64,000 nucleotides of DNA from Sambucus nigra (taxonomy: Eukaryota; Streptophyta; Magnoliopsida; Dipsacales; Adoxaceae). The stretch lies in assembly GCA_949130495.1 (NCBI GenBank), contig OX422210.1:636330585-636394584 (forward strand), read 5' to 3'. The notes beneath the pieces were generated by a model. The model worked only from the letters and a program-made list of their open reading frames with translations. It was not told the DNA's origin and made no database searches. A program made the translations under genes and the position numbers. Below, one piece after another: positions 12,471 to 24,413 of this stretch; the stretch's first letter is position 1, and each line of letters begins with the position of its first letter.

Positions 12471-13429
12471 TGTTAGTTTTATTAGTTGATTACATGTTCT
12501 TATCAAGTATGTCTTTTGTTAAAAAATTATAAATTTTTAAAAATATATTCTTTCTCTTTTTCCCTTTTTGGGGCATTTTCCTTGTTTCTGATGATCATTT
12601 AAATAATTGCCCAAGCCAATAGATAATTCAATGATACATGTTCTCTATTTTAAAAGCTATTAGACGTTAGTCCTTAAGTCATTGATATAATGAAAAACTT
12701 CATGAATTGAACTTTAAACCCATGAGCACATGTGCTTTTCTTGTTTATATGATTCGGTTTAAGACTTTTATAGCTCGGTGATCTTTTGTTGTATTGTATA
12801 TACTTACACTAAGTGAGCGTTGTACTTTTCTTCATTTATAAGAGTTTATAAATTCCTCTTTCCTCCTTGAAAACGTTAAAGTCATCGGTAATCTCACTAT
12901 TATTTCTTTGATCGTTCATTAATTGATTTCGTTTTGAAATTTGTTACTTGGGAATGATTTTCAATGTTGTTTTGACTCGACAATCACGTAAACCTTACGA
13001 AAGGATCATAGTCCATCTTTGTTAGTTAACCCATTTTGACCTTGACCTCACCTTATATGTTTTCCCTAGTCAAGCCCCATTTGAGCCTAAATATAGCAAT
13101 TCGTTTTATAACCCAAAATCCCATAACAAACTCCACATTAGAGTTTTTAAACCATATATACACCTTTCATACCTTTGTTTTGAATCACAATTGGGATTTG
13201 ATTATGTTTTTGTCTCGTGGTTGCAATTAAGCATACGAGTTGGCTTTTAGTCTCGAGAAAAAGAATTATATAAAGAAGAAAAAAATGGATTAGAAAAAAT
13301 AAGAATCTCGTAGTTATATTTAGAGAATAATAATGAAAGTCATACTCTATTATTATATCCATTGCTTTGTATGAAATTGTAGAAGGATGTTCAAGCTCAT
13401 GGTTGATCGAATGACTAATCTTGCACATA

Positions 13430-14271
13430 TAGGAGGATTAATAGAAGATTCCAAATAGTTCGGAAGAAGATCATTCGCAGGAAATCCCACAGCTAGACTA
13501 TTCGCTCAAATACCCCCAAGAGGAGCGTGGCCACTCGAGAGACCTCCCCACAAGAAACAAGCTTGATCAGAGAAGCCTATGGAACACACCTGTAATAGGA
13601 ACAGTGATTTGTATTTACTCCTTTTTATTGTCAAGTATTTGGAACTAATTTGTAATAACTTTGAGGTCATTCGGAATATGCGAAGGACCATATCTAAAAG
13701 GATATGGGAGAGCTAATATGCTCTATCAAATGACCTCATCTAGGGAATCTCGCATGGACTTGGTTTGGAGGATTGGGGACAAGGCAACATTGGAAACTAG
13801 TCTCGACTTATTTGATACCCTTAAGCAAAACCTCTATTCAAGTGGATCAAAATAGTACTCTGAAACACCTCATTCGAGAGACCTCACTCTAGGTACCTCT
13901 CCAAAAGCAATTTTTTCAAATGTCCCTTGCGCCTCAACATGACCAGGTCGTTCAAACAACTATCCCTCTCGAAAGACCTCATTCGGCTGACAAAACAACA
14001 TCTCTTATAAACCAATGTTCACTATATTTATGAAGTTGCGATCTCTAACACTTTAGAAGCTCAAGAAAAGTGGCACTTGAGTAAGTTGATTCCTTGGACC
14101 ACTGGACCACTTAAGAGAATGTCCCATCAACCGTCATAAAATAACATTTGTGATAGCGTGTCACATCTCAATTAATACAAAGAGATGTTTGACAAGATAA
14201 ATAGTGTTCCTGCTAAGAAATAATATCTCAGACATTTAATACGCTATACTTGGTATTAAATGCACAGTACT
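13430..14271 (+). mobile_element. Left part of an older LTR-like sequence split by G1
   Basis: Moderately GC-rich, non-coding, with repeated phrases such as cattcgagagacctc and cattcggctgac. It breaks off exactly at the G1 insertion point (target duplication GTACT) and continues after 44,084, where a TATAAATA box (44149-44156) is seen on the same strand. That arrangement suggests G1 landed in an older solo LTR or element end. I could not identify its ends or family. Confidence 0.35.
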
Positions 14272-14789
14272 TATTATATGGAAAAATTATCCATCTACGT
14301 GGACCATTGAGAAATGGACACATGTTCTCCAATGTGGCAATTCTCACATGGCTTACTTTCTTGTTCGGCTCTAGAGACACTTGGTCGGCTAACCGGCCGA
14401 TCAGCCCCAAGAATACAAACCATTAAGAATAGTAAAAGTCACTCAGGTAGAATAGCTAGAAGCTCTTATACCCGCACCTTTGAATATTAACAGTCTTATT
14501 TGTTATATAAAGATGTAAATGCCTATATATATAAAAACATTTCATCTCTTGGGTTTCGAACCACCATAAATACATAATCTCCCTTAGTTCAGAGGGACGA
14601 TTCAATCAGGCACAAGCATATTAAACCCTAAGCTATTATAACCACCAAAAATACTAAAAATAGTGAATGTAGACTTTTCTCATAGCTGAACCACTTTAAA
14701 AACCTATTATTGTGTGTTTGTCTTGCCTGATTAGCTTTATTTTATCTGTGATTATAAATTTGAACCCACTCCATTTTTAGACATCAACA
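14272..14789 (+). repeat. G1 5' LTR
   Basis: Aligns end to end with 43562-44079. It starts TATTATATGG (ancestral TG lost; the 3' copy starts TGTTGCATG) and ends ACATCAACA. Confidence 0.92.
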
Positions 14790-14790
14790 A

Positions 14791-14808
14791 ATTGGCCCCG
14801 TTTGTGGG
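14791..14808 (+). other. G1 primer-binding site, degraded
   Basis: ATTGGCCCCGTTTGTGGG follows the LTR. It differs by a few bases from the intact TTGGCGCCGTCTGTGGGA of G2, a tRNA-Asp-like type common in plant Tat elements. Confidence 0.75.
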
Positions 14809-14864
14809 AATGTTTGACTGTCATCGTTCTCTACTACTTGTTTCATTTCTTTTCCCTTGGAGAA

Positions 14865-16415
14865 ATGACTCTCAGAAAACATCCTAGGAATAAAGGCAAC
14901 ACTATTATTCTATCTGCTCCTCCTTGTGTGGAAGATCTTCAAGGAATTTTACTCAACCTTGATAACGGACAAGAAGCATGCAAGAGTCATCTCGCCAACT
15001 GGCTCGCACGTGCAAAACAAGTCCACCACTGAACCATCATGTAGGGATATTCCACCTCCACTAGCTAGAAATGAGAGAAGTAATCGCTTCAGATCCTCTC
15101 GTGATAGATCTTATCGTCCTTGTCCAATATCTTTAATTCGATCTACGAATTATTATGATGGTTGATCTTTCTCTAATGAATGGTCGAACACGTTTGAACG
15201 CTTAAGTAAGGCATCTACCTCTAATCATGTAGGGCCCCGAACTACCAGAGATTATGAAAAAGATTCAGGTCAATTTTGCGAGTACAGAGAAAGATATGTG
15301 AGGTCTAGGGATAGAATAAGAGGATTTGTACATACCGAGCATACTTCTCAAGAAGAGATCTCAGCACATGTGTATAGTAAAACCAACAAAGCTGCCTCTA
15401 CCAAGTCTAAATTAGAGGAACATTCCTAGAAAGGATCCATACAATGATTAGAATATCATAGGGGATAAATGGCTAAGACTAAAAACCCTTTTCATAGGAG
15501 TTTTGTGAAGGGATCCCCTTATATTCAGGAAATTGTGGACTATCCCACACTCCTCTAAATTTATGCCACTGGTTATCACTCCTAAGTATGATGGGAAGAC
15601 TGATCCAGTCCTCCATATTGAGCAAAATCAGGCTCCTGATAAAATCTACTCTGTCCTCGACGAGATGCACTGCATGGCATTCTCCAGTTCCATTACAAGC
15701 CCAACCTAGATATGGTAACATACCCTAAAGAAAATTTTCTATTTTCCATTAATTGGTCGAGCTATTTATCGATAAATTTTATTTTGGGGCAAAAACGATT
15801 AAGAGTGTCACTCATCTCTTGATTGTTTGTTAAAGACCTGGAGAAACTACTCGGGAGTATATCACAAGCTTCAACAATGAAAAAATAAAAGTGATTGATT
15901 ATGTAGAGAAGACTCTTATTGAGGCACTGATGAGTGGATTGCTCGCCAAGGACCTTTACTATGCTCTCGTAAAGAATACTCATAAGACCATGACAGAATT
16001 GATGGCCAAGGCTGGAAAGATTATGAACGCTGAGGAAGCAACGGCTGCTAAAGAAACTCTAGAGATGAAGACTAAAAGCCAGAAGAATTCAACCAATAAA
16101 GATAAAAAAGATACGAAGGTTGATAAAATCAAGAAGAATGTTGAATATACCTCACTCACCAAAGGTGTACATTATATACTGGAGGATATTAGGGACAATA
16201 AAGAGTTAAACTTACCTGGGAAATTGAATTTACTCCCAACAGGAGAGATAAATCCAAATATTTTTTTTTATTGAGATCATGGGCACACCACTGACAATTG
16301 CATCTCTCTAAAGAATGAAATGGAAAATCTTATCCATCGAGGGAAATTGACTAAATATGTTGATCGGGCTGGTGGTCGGGACACCAGAAGAAGGTCTGAG
16401 TCACCTTGTCGATGA
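14865..16415 (+). pseudogene. G1 gag, degraded
   Basis: An ATG at 14865 starts a frame that soon breaks. From about 15470 the conserved Gag core is recognisable in shifting frames beside the better preserved G2 copy. The longest open piece, 15891-16274, contains ALMSGLLAKDLYYAL and KAGKIMNAEEA, both shared with G2. The nucleic-acid-binding knuckle follows at about 16275-16330 as DHGHTTDNC, with the first metal ligand lost in a T-run. Gag would coat the element RNA in cytoplasmic particles. Frameshifts and stops make this copy non-functional. Confidence 0.85.
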
Positions 16416-16620
16416 AAAGATGACAAAAAAAGGGCTCGCAACGATGATTATAAGGAGGATCCTGGCCTGTCGAAGAAACCTACGGAGCCAGAAGTTGAGG
16501 TCGGAATAATTTCTCTTGGCTTCCATTTCATTGCATAGGGAGACACCGGTAGATGAGATGAGATAGCTAAGAAAAAGTCTTATCGAAGCCAAATATTTTC
16601 CTTCTATTAGACAGATTGAC

Positions 16621-17358
16621 ATGTTCGAGTGCACTAATGGTCAACCTAGGAAAGTCAATAAGGATAGATTAGTGATCAACTTCTATAAAAATGATCTGGG
16701 CAGAGTAATTTACCCTTATGACGACCCATTGGTTATCACTTTTCTGGTTTATCATGGCAGAGTAGCAAGAGTCATAGTAGATAATGGGAGTTCAACAGAT
16801 GTTATATTTTATAACTGTTTCCACAGTCTAAGGCTACGAGATAGTAAACTAAAACCTTATCACAGGACCCTCATAGGATTCTCAAGAGAAAGAGTTTATC
16901 CTTTGGGGACAATCAAGTTGTACGTCTTGCTCGATACTTGGCCAACAAACAGAAATAAGAGGATTCGCATCTTTGTAATGGATAAAAATGTTCCCTTAGA
17001 CTATAGCATGATTCTCGACAGAGTTAGGATGAAGCAGTTGGAAGCAGTATCATCTACAGTATATCAATGTATGAAGTTTCCTATTAATTATGGAGTTGGC
17101 TTAGTGAATGGCAACCAGATGGAAGCTAAAGAGTGCTATTACACTTATGTCAAACAACAAGAAGTCCAGAAGAGAACTACCACTTATTATATCGACACTC
17201 TGGATCCTCGGGAGGAAAAAGATCTGGTGAAAGGACATGTTATGGAGGCAATAGAGACCATTGTGCTTGATAATGAGAAGCCAGAAAGAACCACTCAAAT
17301 TAGCTCTAAATTAACACATTCTCTCAAATATGTATTGATTACATTCCTGAGGGTATGA
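16621..17358 (+). pseudogene. G1 pol: aspartic protease segment
   Basis: Open 245-codon piece. The retropepsin active site appears as VDNGSSTDVIFYNC (about residues 53-66), preceded by YDDPLVITF and followed by YPLGTIKLYVLL and the family's FVMDKN and QCMKFP blocks. The protease would cut the Gag-Pol polyprotein. The DNGSS form (instead of DTGS) is common in this plant lineage. After the PERTTQI stretch, where G2 and G3 also have a break, the frame runs into the RT N-terminus and shifts at about 17358. Confidence 0.85.
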
Positions 17359-17388
17359 AAGAATGTATTCGCTTGGAACGATGAGGAC

Positions 17389-18272
17389 ATGCCAGGAATT
17401 GACCTTAATTTCATCTGCCATGAGCTCAAGATTTATAAAGATGCTATGCCGATCAATGTCTTGTCTCGAGAAGAACGTGACCATCCAAAAGGAAGTGAGA
17501 AATTACATATAGCTCAAGTTATAGAAGATATCAAGTATCCCAGTTGGCTAGCACATGTAGTGATGGTCAAAAAGAAGATTGACAAATGGCGTAAGTGTGT
17601 AGACTTTATCGATCTCAACAAAGCATGCCCAAAGGATCATTTTCCTTTACCAAGGATTGATCAGTTGGTAGATGCAACTACAACTCATGAGTTACTTAGC
17701 TTCATGGATGCCTATTCTGGTTACAACCAGATTAAAATAAAGCCAAAAGACAAGAAGCGCACGCCTTTCATTGCTAGCCAAGGAACATACTGCTACAACG
17801 ATATGCCTTTTGGGCTAAAAATGTTGGAGCAACATACCAGAAGCTGGTGAATAACGTGTTGGAATATCAAATTGGCAAAACATGGAGGTATATATGGACG
17901 TCATGCTCACTAAGAGCAACTTTCCACCGACCACATTAAAGACTTGGCTCAGATGTTTGACCAATTGGAGAAGCATCAGATGAAACTTAACCCGACCAAA
18001 TGTATATTCGGGGTAAAAGAAGGAATGTTCTTGGGTTATATTATAAACCATAGGGGAATCGAATCCAATTCTGATAAGATAAAGGATTTAATGGAGATAC
18101 AATCTCCCACATATAAGAACGATGTGCAAAAACTGATTGGACGAGTAGTAACCCTTAATTATTTTATGTCTCGAGAAACAGACAAGTGTCTTCCATTTTT
18201 CAAGGTGCTCAAAAAGCCCTTTGAATGGAATGAAGAATGTGAGAAAACTTTTCTGGAGTTGAAGAAATATCT
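17389..18272 (+). pseudogene. G1 pol: reverse transcriptase segment, catalytic site mutated
   Basis: RT fingers and palm are clear: VVMVKKKIDKWRKCVDF, DLNKACPKDHFPLPRIDQLV and FMDAYSGYNQI. At about 17820 and 17876 single bases are missing from A-runs, shifting the frame twice. The catalytic motif at 17891-17902 reads Tyr-Met-Asp-Val, where G2 and G3 keep Tyr-Val-Asp-Asp, so one catalytic Asp is gone. The thumb continues as MFDQLEKHQMKLNPTKCIFG and FLGYIINHRGIE to LKKYLG, where C1 is inserted. The rest of pol resumes after 24,413. Confidence 0.9.
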
Positions 18273-18871
18273 GGGATTGAGAAACCTGCGTGTGATAAAG
18301 ATTCGAATAGATTCACAAATTCCAATCACAAACTTATTTAATTAGTGTCAATTTATGAATCAAATCAATTCATCTCTTAAACTCAAATAACTACGTGCGT
18401 GCAAGTGTCAAACCATCAAAGTAAAGTATGCGACAGAAAGTTCAAGAAAAATCCCCTCAAGGCAAAACCTTTTTATTTCTAGAACTTTGACAAGTTTACA
18501 AGACCATTGACTTACATACAACTTGATAATCGCCCACAAGTGTAACGCACGGTGTCTTCGTCAATCCTTCAAAGCAACGGCTAGAAATCAATAATGGTTC
18601 ACACACAGCTATACCACAAGGACACGCAAAATTAAAACTACACAGAGACTCCCTCCATAATACCATGCAACTCTCAATTGTAGATATCTCTCCACAAAGA
18701 ATGAACAATAACAAACTATATTTTGGGTTCCATAAAACAACTCACACAAAAGAAAATGGGATTGTGAATTGTAAAACAAAAGTTATGAACCATCAAATGG
18801 TTGGAGAATAGTATAAAAACATATTCTGTGAAAACCAATTTTTCTCCACACGAAAATCGAGAAGTCTGACA

Positions 18872-18883
18872 CCCTATTTATAA
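18872..18883 (-). promoter_or_regulatory. C1 LTR TATA box
   Basis: TTATAAATAGGG on the minus strand, repeated at the same place in the other LTR (about 23884-23895). The palindrome cluster lies 40-117 bp upstream. Confidence 0.6.
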
Positions 18884-18922
18884 TAAAATTTAAGGCGGTG
18901 ACGTGTTAGAAAAAAACACCTC

Positions 18923-18999
18923 TCGTTCGAACGACAAGATGTCGTTTGAGCGAGATTCTATCTCGTTTGAACCAGGTACGATGTCGTTCAAATGACATC
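18923..18999. repeat. Palindrome cluster in C1 3' LTR
   Basis: TCGTTCGAACGA (18923-18934) is a perfect 12-bp palindrome. Diverged relatives follow (gtcgtttgagcgag, tctcgtttgaacc), then a 20-base imperfect palindrome GATGTCGTTCAAATGACATC (18980-18999). Confidence 0.85.
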
Positions 19000-19392
19000 T
19001 ACACGTAACCCAAAAAAGCTTCAGTCTTTTAAATATCTTGAAAACCTTAAAACTTAAAACTTGTTCACGAGATCAGAAACATTTATCCAAAAAAAACTTT
19101 TATGATAAAATATTTTTGAAAAAATAAATCCATTTAAAATCATTTCAAAAATCATTTTTCATAAATAGAAAAATATTTTATCTTTCACAAAAATATCCCA
19201 ACACTTTTAATGTAAAATGTAAATGGAACTTAAACACATTTTACCAAATTCATACTTGTTGGGCTTGAATGTTGAAGTCTTCTTGAAATTCGGATTCGTC
19301 TTTATAGATGTAAGCTTCTCAATCCTTCGACGACTTATAGCAACTTGTAACGGTATATGACATAATTACTTGTGACGGATAATGTCCTTATA

Positions 19393-19405
19393 AATCTCCC
19401 CATAT
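19393..19405 (-). other. C1 polypurine tract
   Basis: On the minus strand ATGGGGAGATTTA lies directly before the 3' LTR, the usual place for plus-strand priming. Confidence 0.65.
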
Positions 19406-21200
19406 GTCTATGTCGGTACAAAATAAAAATATCCAAATTATCAATCTCAAATGACCTATACAAAACTACCCTCCCAAAAACTCAAAAGGAAAGATAAATT
19501 GTCAACTCTTCGACTTTTTAAACTTTGGCTTCAACAATTAACTCTTCAAAACCTTCAAGATTTTCTCATTGGGGTGGGCAATCAAAAAAATCTTCAATTG
19601 TACCTACAAACATGAGACAAAGCAAAATACCTTATGACGTATAGAATTTGAAATGATATAAACATAAAACATGTAAGCATAATCAAATCTCCAAATCTCC
19701 CCCATATTTAAACTCCCCCATAATATCATAATTCGTTCTCCACCTTTTTATTTGTCCAAAATAGACAAGGAAAATAATAAATCACATAATACAAATCGGG
19801 GTGTCACATTAAACCAAGGCAAACAAACTATTTTTGATTTTTCAGATTTTTCATACAAAAATGCAAAAATGATGTTACAAACTCACAAACCATGAATTTA
19901 CAATAAGACAACCAAATCGTGGAAATGGAATGAATGGATGTGAACAAATTCGATAGAAAAATCAAATCAATCATGTCATATGTGCACGATGCATAAGAGT
20001 ACTCCTAACGAATGAACATCAAAATAGTTCTTAGGTATAGAATTGTTGAATTTAGATGACATCGTCTTAATCATATCAACAAATCAAAGTAAAAATGATT
20101 TCCACACCAATAACGTCCAAAACTATATAATGCTTTTTCATGACTTTCAAGGACGTGTAAACCGTTGAAAATTCCATCCAAGCTCCCTCATTAAAAGGTA
20201 ATGCTTTTTATTTTTTCTTATGAGGTGATGAGACTAAAATCTTATTGGCCCATTTTTGGCATAATTACTTTTTATTGCCTTTCAATTTTTTGGTCTCTTT
20301 TAAACCTCATTGGACCCCGAATAATTTTTAATTCCTCACTTTTTAGGTCCATTTAAATGGTGGCTTTATAACAAAGGAAAACATGAAATACCTTTCGCAG
20401 TCCTTTTCCATTTTTCAAACTAAAACACACAAACTCACAAACGGTTTATATCATGCACTACTTTTTGTCAAGTTTTATCGCATTTGGTTCATTGTATAGA
20501 CATAATTGAGATGGAAACACTCAACCTATTGTGATAGATAAGCACAAAAGTCAAACAAATCCATGCATGTGTGTAATAAAGGACAAGAAGAGTCAATCAT
20601 GTAGAAAGCAACACTTTATCACCTCAAAGACTCCAAACTTTATAAAGCACGTGAATGACACAACATATTGTCTCAAAACACTAACAAATAGTCACGTGAA
20701 TATGGCATGAAGTTGTGACTTGGTCATCCTAAATGTCAATTCATATAAGGTGCAAACAAAATACAAAACTCCTTTGGATTTTTCAAATTTTTCTCAAAAA
20801 AAAATCTTTTTGTATTTTTCGAACACTGTTCAGAAATAACCCAGCAGTACCAAATAAGTATAACAAGATGAAACAGAGGACTGCAAACAGAAAATTAATT
20901 CCAAGGGTCGTTCGAACGAGACTCCTTGTCGTATGAACGACAGAGGATCTCGCGAGAAGGCTTCGCGCAAGATGGATTCTCGTTAGAACGAGAAAAGAAG
21001 AATTTCCCAGGTTATTCAAAATGTCTAGCAGTTTAGTCCAGTGAGAAAATTTTATAAAAACAGTTCCTGAAATAGGCAAACAGATCCAAAACAGTGCTAA
21101 AATAGTACGAAAAATAAGAAAAGCAAACAAAAATGCTAACAAAATATAAAACAAATGGTATATACTAGCAATAGGCATAAGATAACATCATGTAAATTAA
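19406..21200 (-). other. C1 non-coding internal region
   Basis: I see no domain of a retrotransposon polyprotein here, only short chance frames in AT-rich DNA. Near its upstream end is a second palindrome cluster: TCGTTCGAACGA (20908-20919), GTCGTATGAACGAC (20929-20942, imperfect), TCTCGCGAGA (20948-20957) and CTCGTTAGAACGAG (20979-20992, imperfect). Confidence 0.6.
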
Positions 21201-21436
21201 CTTATGCTAGAAAACATGTCTAGACCTCAACCAGTAGGTGCGGTGGAGTTTTCCAAAGACGGTGACATCTTGTGAAATAACTCCATCAAATCGTGTAAAG
21301 TCTTGACTAAAAACTTTACTTGCTCTTAAACATGTGCAAACTCTCTATCATTATGTGCAAGCAAACTATCATGGGTGAGTGCATGCGTGTGAACATGTGT
21401 AGTAGCATAACATGGCAGGTAACCCAATTTAAAGAA

Positions 21437-21495
21437 AAACTCCCTAAGGTGTCCTATCTTTTTACAATGGGAGCAAACATAAATTGGCCTAGGTA
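21437..21495 (-). pseudogene. C1 gag zinc knuckle, incomplete
   Basis: Minus strand reads RPIYVCSHCKKIGHLREF: the CX2CX4H ligands are present, but the last Cys is replaced by Phe. This is the RNA-binding motif of copia Gag. Confidence 0.65.
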
Positions 21496-21582
21496 TACCT
21501 CTCTCAAAATGTCTCCTACCCGCTCTCCTAACAGGTACGGGAAGTCTAGGTGGGTCGGGTCGAGAGTCATGTGGGTCTAACT

Positions 21583-22193
21583 CTAAAGTAGGAACCGACT
21601 CGAGTGCAACAAAAGAGTAGACGCACCGTCATGACTTATTCCTAAACTCTCACCACTCTCCAAAACAGGATTGAGAACCATCTTTCCCACCTTCTCAGAT
21701 GCGTTCTCCAAAGTGAATTTAGCCTCCAGGGTGTGTTTAAAATCTGTCTCTAATTGTGACACACGGGCTATAAACTCACTCTTTTTCCTATTCAAAGCAA
21801 TCAACTGCTCACTCAAAGAAACCTTCACTTTCTCGAGTTAACTTGCTTTTTCTTCAAACTCCTTCAAACTCTCAATCTCTCTCTCTAAATATTTCACCTT
21901 GAGACCCAACTTGTTATTCAATTTTTTATCTTTAAGGTCTCGGCGTACAACTCTCGAAACGTAATCTGGAGCTCACTATCATCATCACTAGCGCACTCGC
22001 TCTCAGACTCGCTAATAACACTCAAAACCTCCTCGGGGGTATCACATGCACAAGTGTCCTCATCGTCGTGGGACAAAGTGGATGTGCTCGCACGACTCAA
22101 AAAATCTACATATATACCATGTCCTAAACCTTTACCGGACTCATCGTCCTCATTTTCCTCTTTTCCCTCACTATCACTAAGGGTGGCTGGCAT
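21583..22193 (-). pseudogene. C1 acidic and coiled-coil region after gag
   Basis: Two adjacent frames. The first (22193-21918) is acidic and Ser-rich (DSEGKEENEDDESGKG, SESESECASDDDSE). The second (21828-21583) has heptad-like hydrophobic spacing (LSEQLIALNRKKSEFIARV). Acidic plus coiled-coil segments between the gag core and zinc knuckle occur in large plant copia Gags. Stops separate the pieces. Function beyond Gag assembly is not deducible. Confidence 0.55.
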
Positions 22194-22457
22194 GTCAACT
22201 TTTTTCCCTATCTCCTAAGTCTAGTGGGTCACTCAAATGACTTATGTCATCTCCCCTCACACTTGAAACATTTTAAATTTTCAAAATTTTCTTCACCCTC
22301 TTTCTATTTCTCACCGCTTTCTTTGGCCTTGTCTTTATTTTTGTTTTTCTTCGAAAATCTTTTATTGGAAGAATTTTGTTTTGAAAACTGGAGAAATTTT
22401 TTAAAATTCTTTGCAAGCAGGGACATGTCACTCTCAGACTCGTCCTCAGACTCGGAC

Positions 22458-23165
22458 TCACAAAAACTTACTTTTTTTCTTAGATTGGGCTTTAAGCTCT
22501 ATCCCTTTATCCTTAGGTTTGACAGTGTTGGGAAACATGTCAATTTCGTACGTCTCTATGTCTCCTACCAACTCTTCTAATTTCAGACGATTCAAATTTC
22601 CTAAGGTATTCAAAACAGTCACTTTAGGGATAAAACGTTTAGGCAGCGATCTTAAAATCTTTTTAAGCACTCGTGCATCAGTTATAGTCTCACCTAGGTT
22701 AAAACTAGTATTGACAATATCAGACAAATGCGCATAAAACTCGTCAAAACACTCAGCCTCTAACATAGTGATTGTCTCAAATTGAGTGGTCAAATTTTGA
22801 ATTTTTGACTCCTTGACCGCGTTAGTGCCCTCGTGGGTGAGTTACAAAATATCCCACGCTTCTTTAGACGTGGTGCACATCATAATACGTTGGAATTCGT
22901 CAGGGGAGACGTGTCCAAAAATTACACTAAGCCCTCGTGAATTATAAGTGCTCCACCTAAAATCATCTCCAGTCTAGTCTGAAATAAGTTTTTAATTCTT
23001 GACATTATTTGCGATGACAGTGGGAGGATTACAACCTCTTTCAAAAATGACCCAAACTCTTTCATCGATTGCTTTTAAATGAAATTTCATTCGGGCTTTC
23101 CAGTAAGAATAACTAGACCAGTCAAAAATTGGCAACCAACTATATAAGTTTTCGTTTGGAAACAT
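22458..23165 (-). pseudogene. C1 copia-type gag (DUF4219/UBN2)
   Basis: From ATG at 23165 the frame begins MFPNENLYSWLPIFDWSSYS and YWKARMKFHL, the N-terminal block of copia Gag, then TSKEAWDIL, FYAHLSDIVN, GETITDARVLKKILRSLPKR and LEELVGDIETYEI, the UBN2 signature. Three in-frame stops lie in the first 125 codons; the last 111 codons are open. Gag would form the particle and bind RNA. The copy is inactive, but family and orientation are clear and agree with the PBS at 23259. Confidence 0.88.
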
Positions 23166-23258
23166 TGCGATAAACTTTCAAAAAATTTGATTTTTCAAAA
23201 AATCAATATCACACAATTTTTGCGGAAAATAGGAATACACGATAAATTGGCGGAACCT

Positions 23259-23270
23259 GCTCTGATACCA
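23259..23270 (-). other. C1 primer-binding site (initiator Met tRNA)
   Basis: TGGTATCAGAGC on the minus strand, complementary to the 3' end of plant initiator Met tRNA, three bases from the 5' LTR. Confidence 0.92.
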
Positions 23271-23273
23271 ATT

Positions 23274-24408
23274 TGAGAAACCTGTGTGTGATAAATATTC
23301 AAATAGATGCGCAAATTCCAATCACAAACTTATTTAATTAGTGTTAATTTATGAATCAAATCAATTCAGCCCTTAAACTCAAATAACTACATGCGTGCAA
23401 GTGTAAAACCATCAAAGTAAAGTATGCGACACAAAGTTCAGAAAAAATCCCCTTAGGGCAAAACCTTTTTATTTCTAGAACTTTGACAAGTTTATAAGAC
23501 CATTGACTTACATACAACCTGATAATCGTCCACAAGTGTAACGCACGGTGTCTTCGTCAAACCTTCAAAACAATGGCTAGAAATCAGCAATGGTTCACAC
23601 ACAGCTACACCACAAGGACACCCGCAGTCCATACATGCAGTCTTAAAACTCCGCAGAGACTCCCTCCATAATAGCACGCAGCTCTCGGTTATAGAGATCT
23701 ACCCACAAAGAATGAACAACAGTAAACTATGTTTTGGGTTCCACAAAACAACTCACACAAAAGCATTTGGGATTCTGATTTGTAAAACAAAAGTTATGAA
23801 CCCTCAAATGGTTGGAGAATAGTATAAAAACGTATTCTATAAAAACAAGTTTTTCTCCACACAAAAATCAAGAAGTCTGGCACCCTATTTATAATAAAAT
23901 TTAAGGCGGTGACGTGTCAGAACAAAACACCTCTCGTTCGAACGACACGATGTCGTTTGAGCGAGATTCTATCTCGTTTGAACCAAGTACGATGTCGTTC
24001 GAACAACATCATACACGTAACCTAAAAAAGCTTCAGTCTTTTAAATATCTTAGAAACCTTAAAACTTAAAACTTGTTCACGAGATCAGAAACATTTATCC
24101 AAAAAAAAAATACTTTTATGATAAGATATTTTTGAAAAAATAAATCCATTTAAAATCATTTCAAAAATCATTTTTCATAAATAGAAAAATATTTTTTATT
24201 TCACAAAAATATCCCAACACTTTTAATGTAAAATGTAAATGGAACTTAAATACATTTTATCAAATTCATCCTTGTTGGGCTTGAATGTTGAAGTCTTCTT
24301 GAAATTCGGATTCGTCTTTATAGATGTAAGCTTCTCAATCCTTCGACGACTTGTAGCAACTTGTAGCGGTATATGACATAATTACTTGTGACGGATAATG
24401 TCCTTACA
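23274..24408 (-). repeat. C1 5' LTR
   Basis: Contains TCGTTCGAACGA (23934-23945) and GATGTCGTTCGAACAACATC (23991-24010), an almost perfect 20-base palindrome, upstream of the TATA box, as in the partner LTR. Confidence 0.92.
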
Positions 24409-24413
24409 GGGAT

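Larger units (their letters stand above)
18278..19392 (-). repeat. C1 3' LTR
   Basis: Matches 23274-24408. It starts TGAGAAACCTG on the plus strand and ends CCTTATA, where the other copy has CCTTACA. Confidence 0.92.
18278..24408 (-). mobile_element. C1: gag-only copia-type LTR retrotransposon nested in G1 RT
   Basis: The element has TG..CA ends, near-identical LTRs (18278-19392 and 23274-24408) and a perfect GGGAT target duplication (18273-18277, 24409-24413). On its sense (minus) strand the order is 5' LTR (right), initiator-Met-type PBS, UBN2-type gag, acidic region, one zinc knuckle, then about 1.8 kb of non-coding DNA, PPT and 3' LTR (left). I find no protease, integrase or RT, so it depended on enzymes from another copia element. 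LTR divergence is about 5% by eye. Confidence 0.92.
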
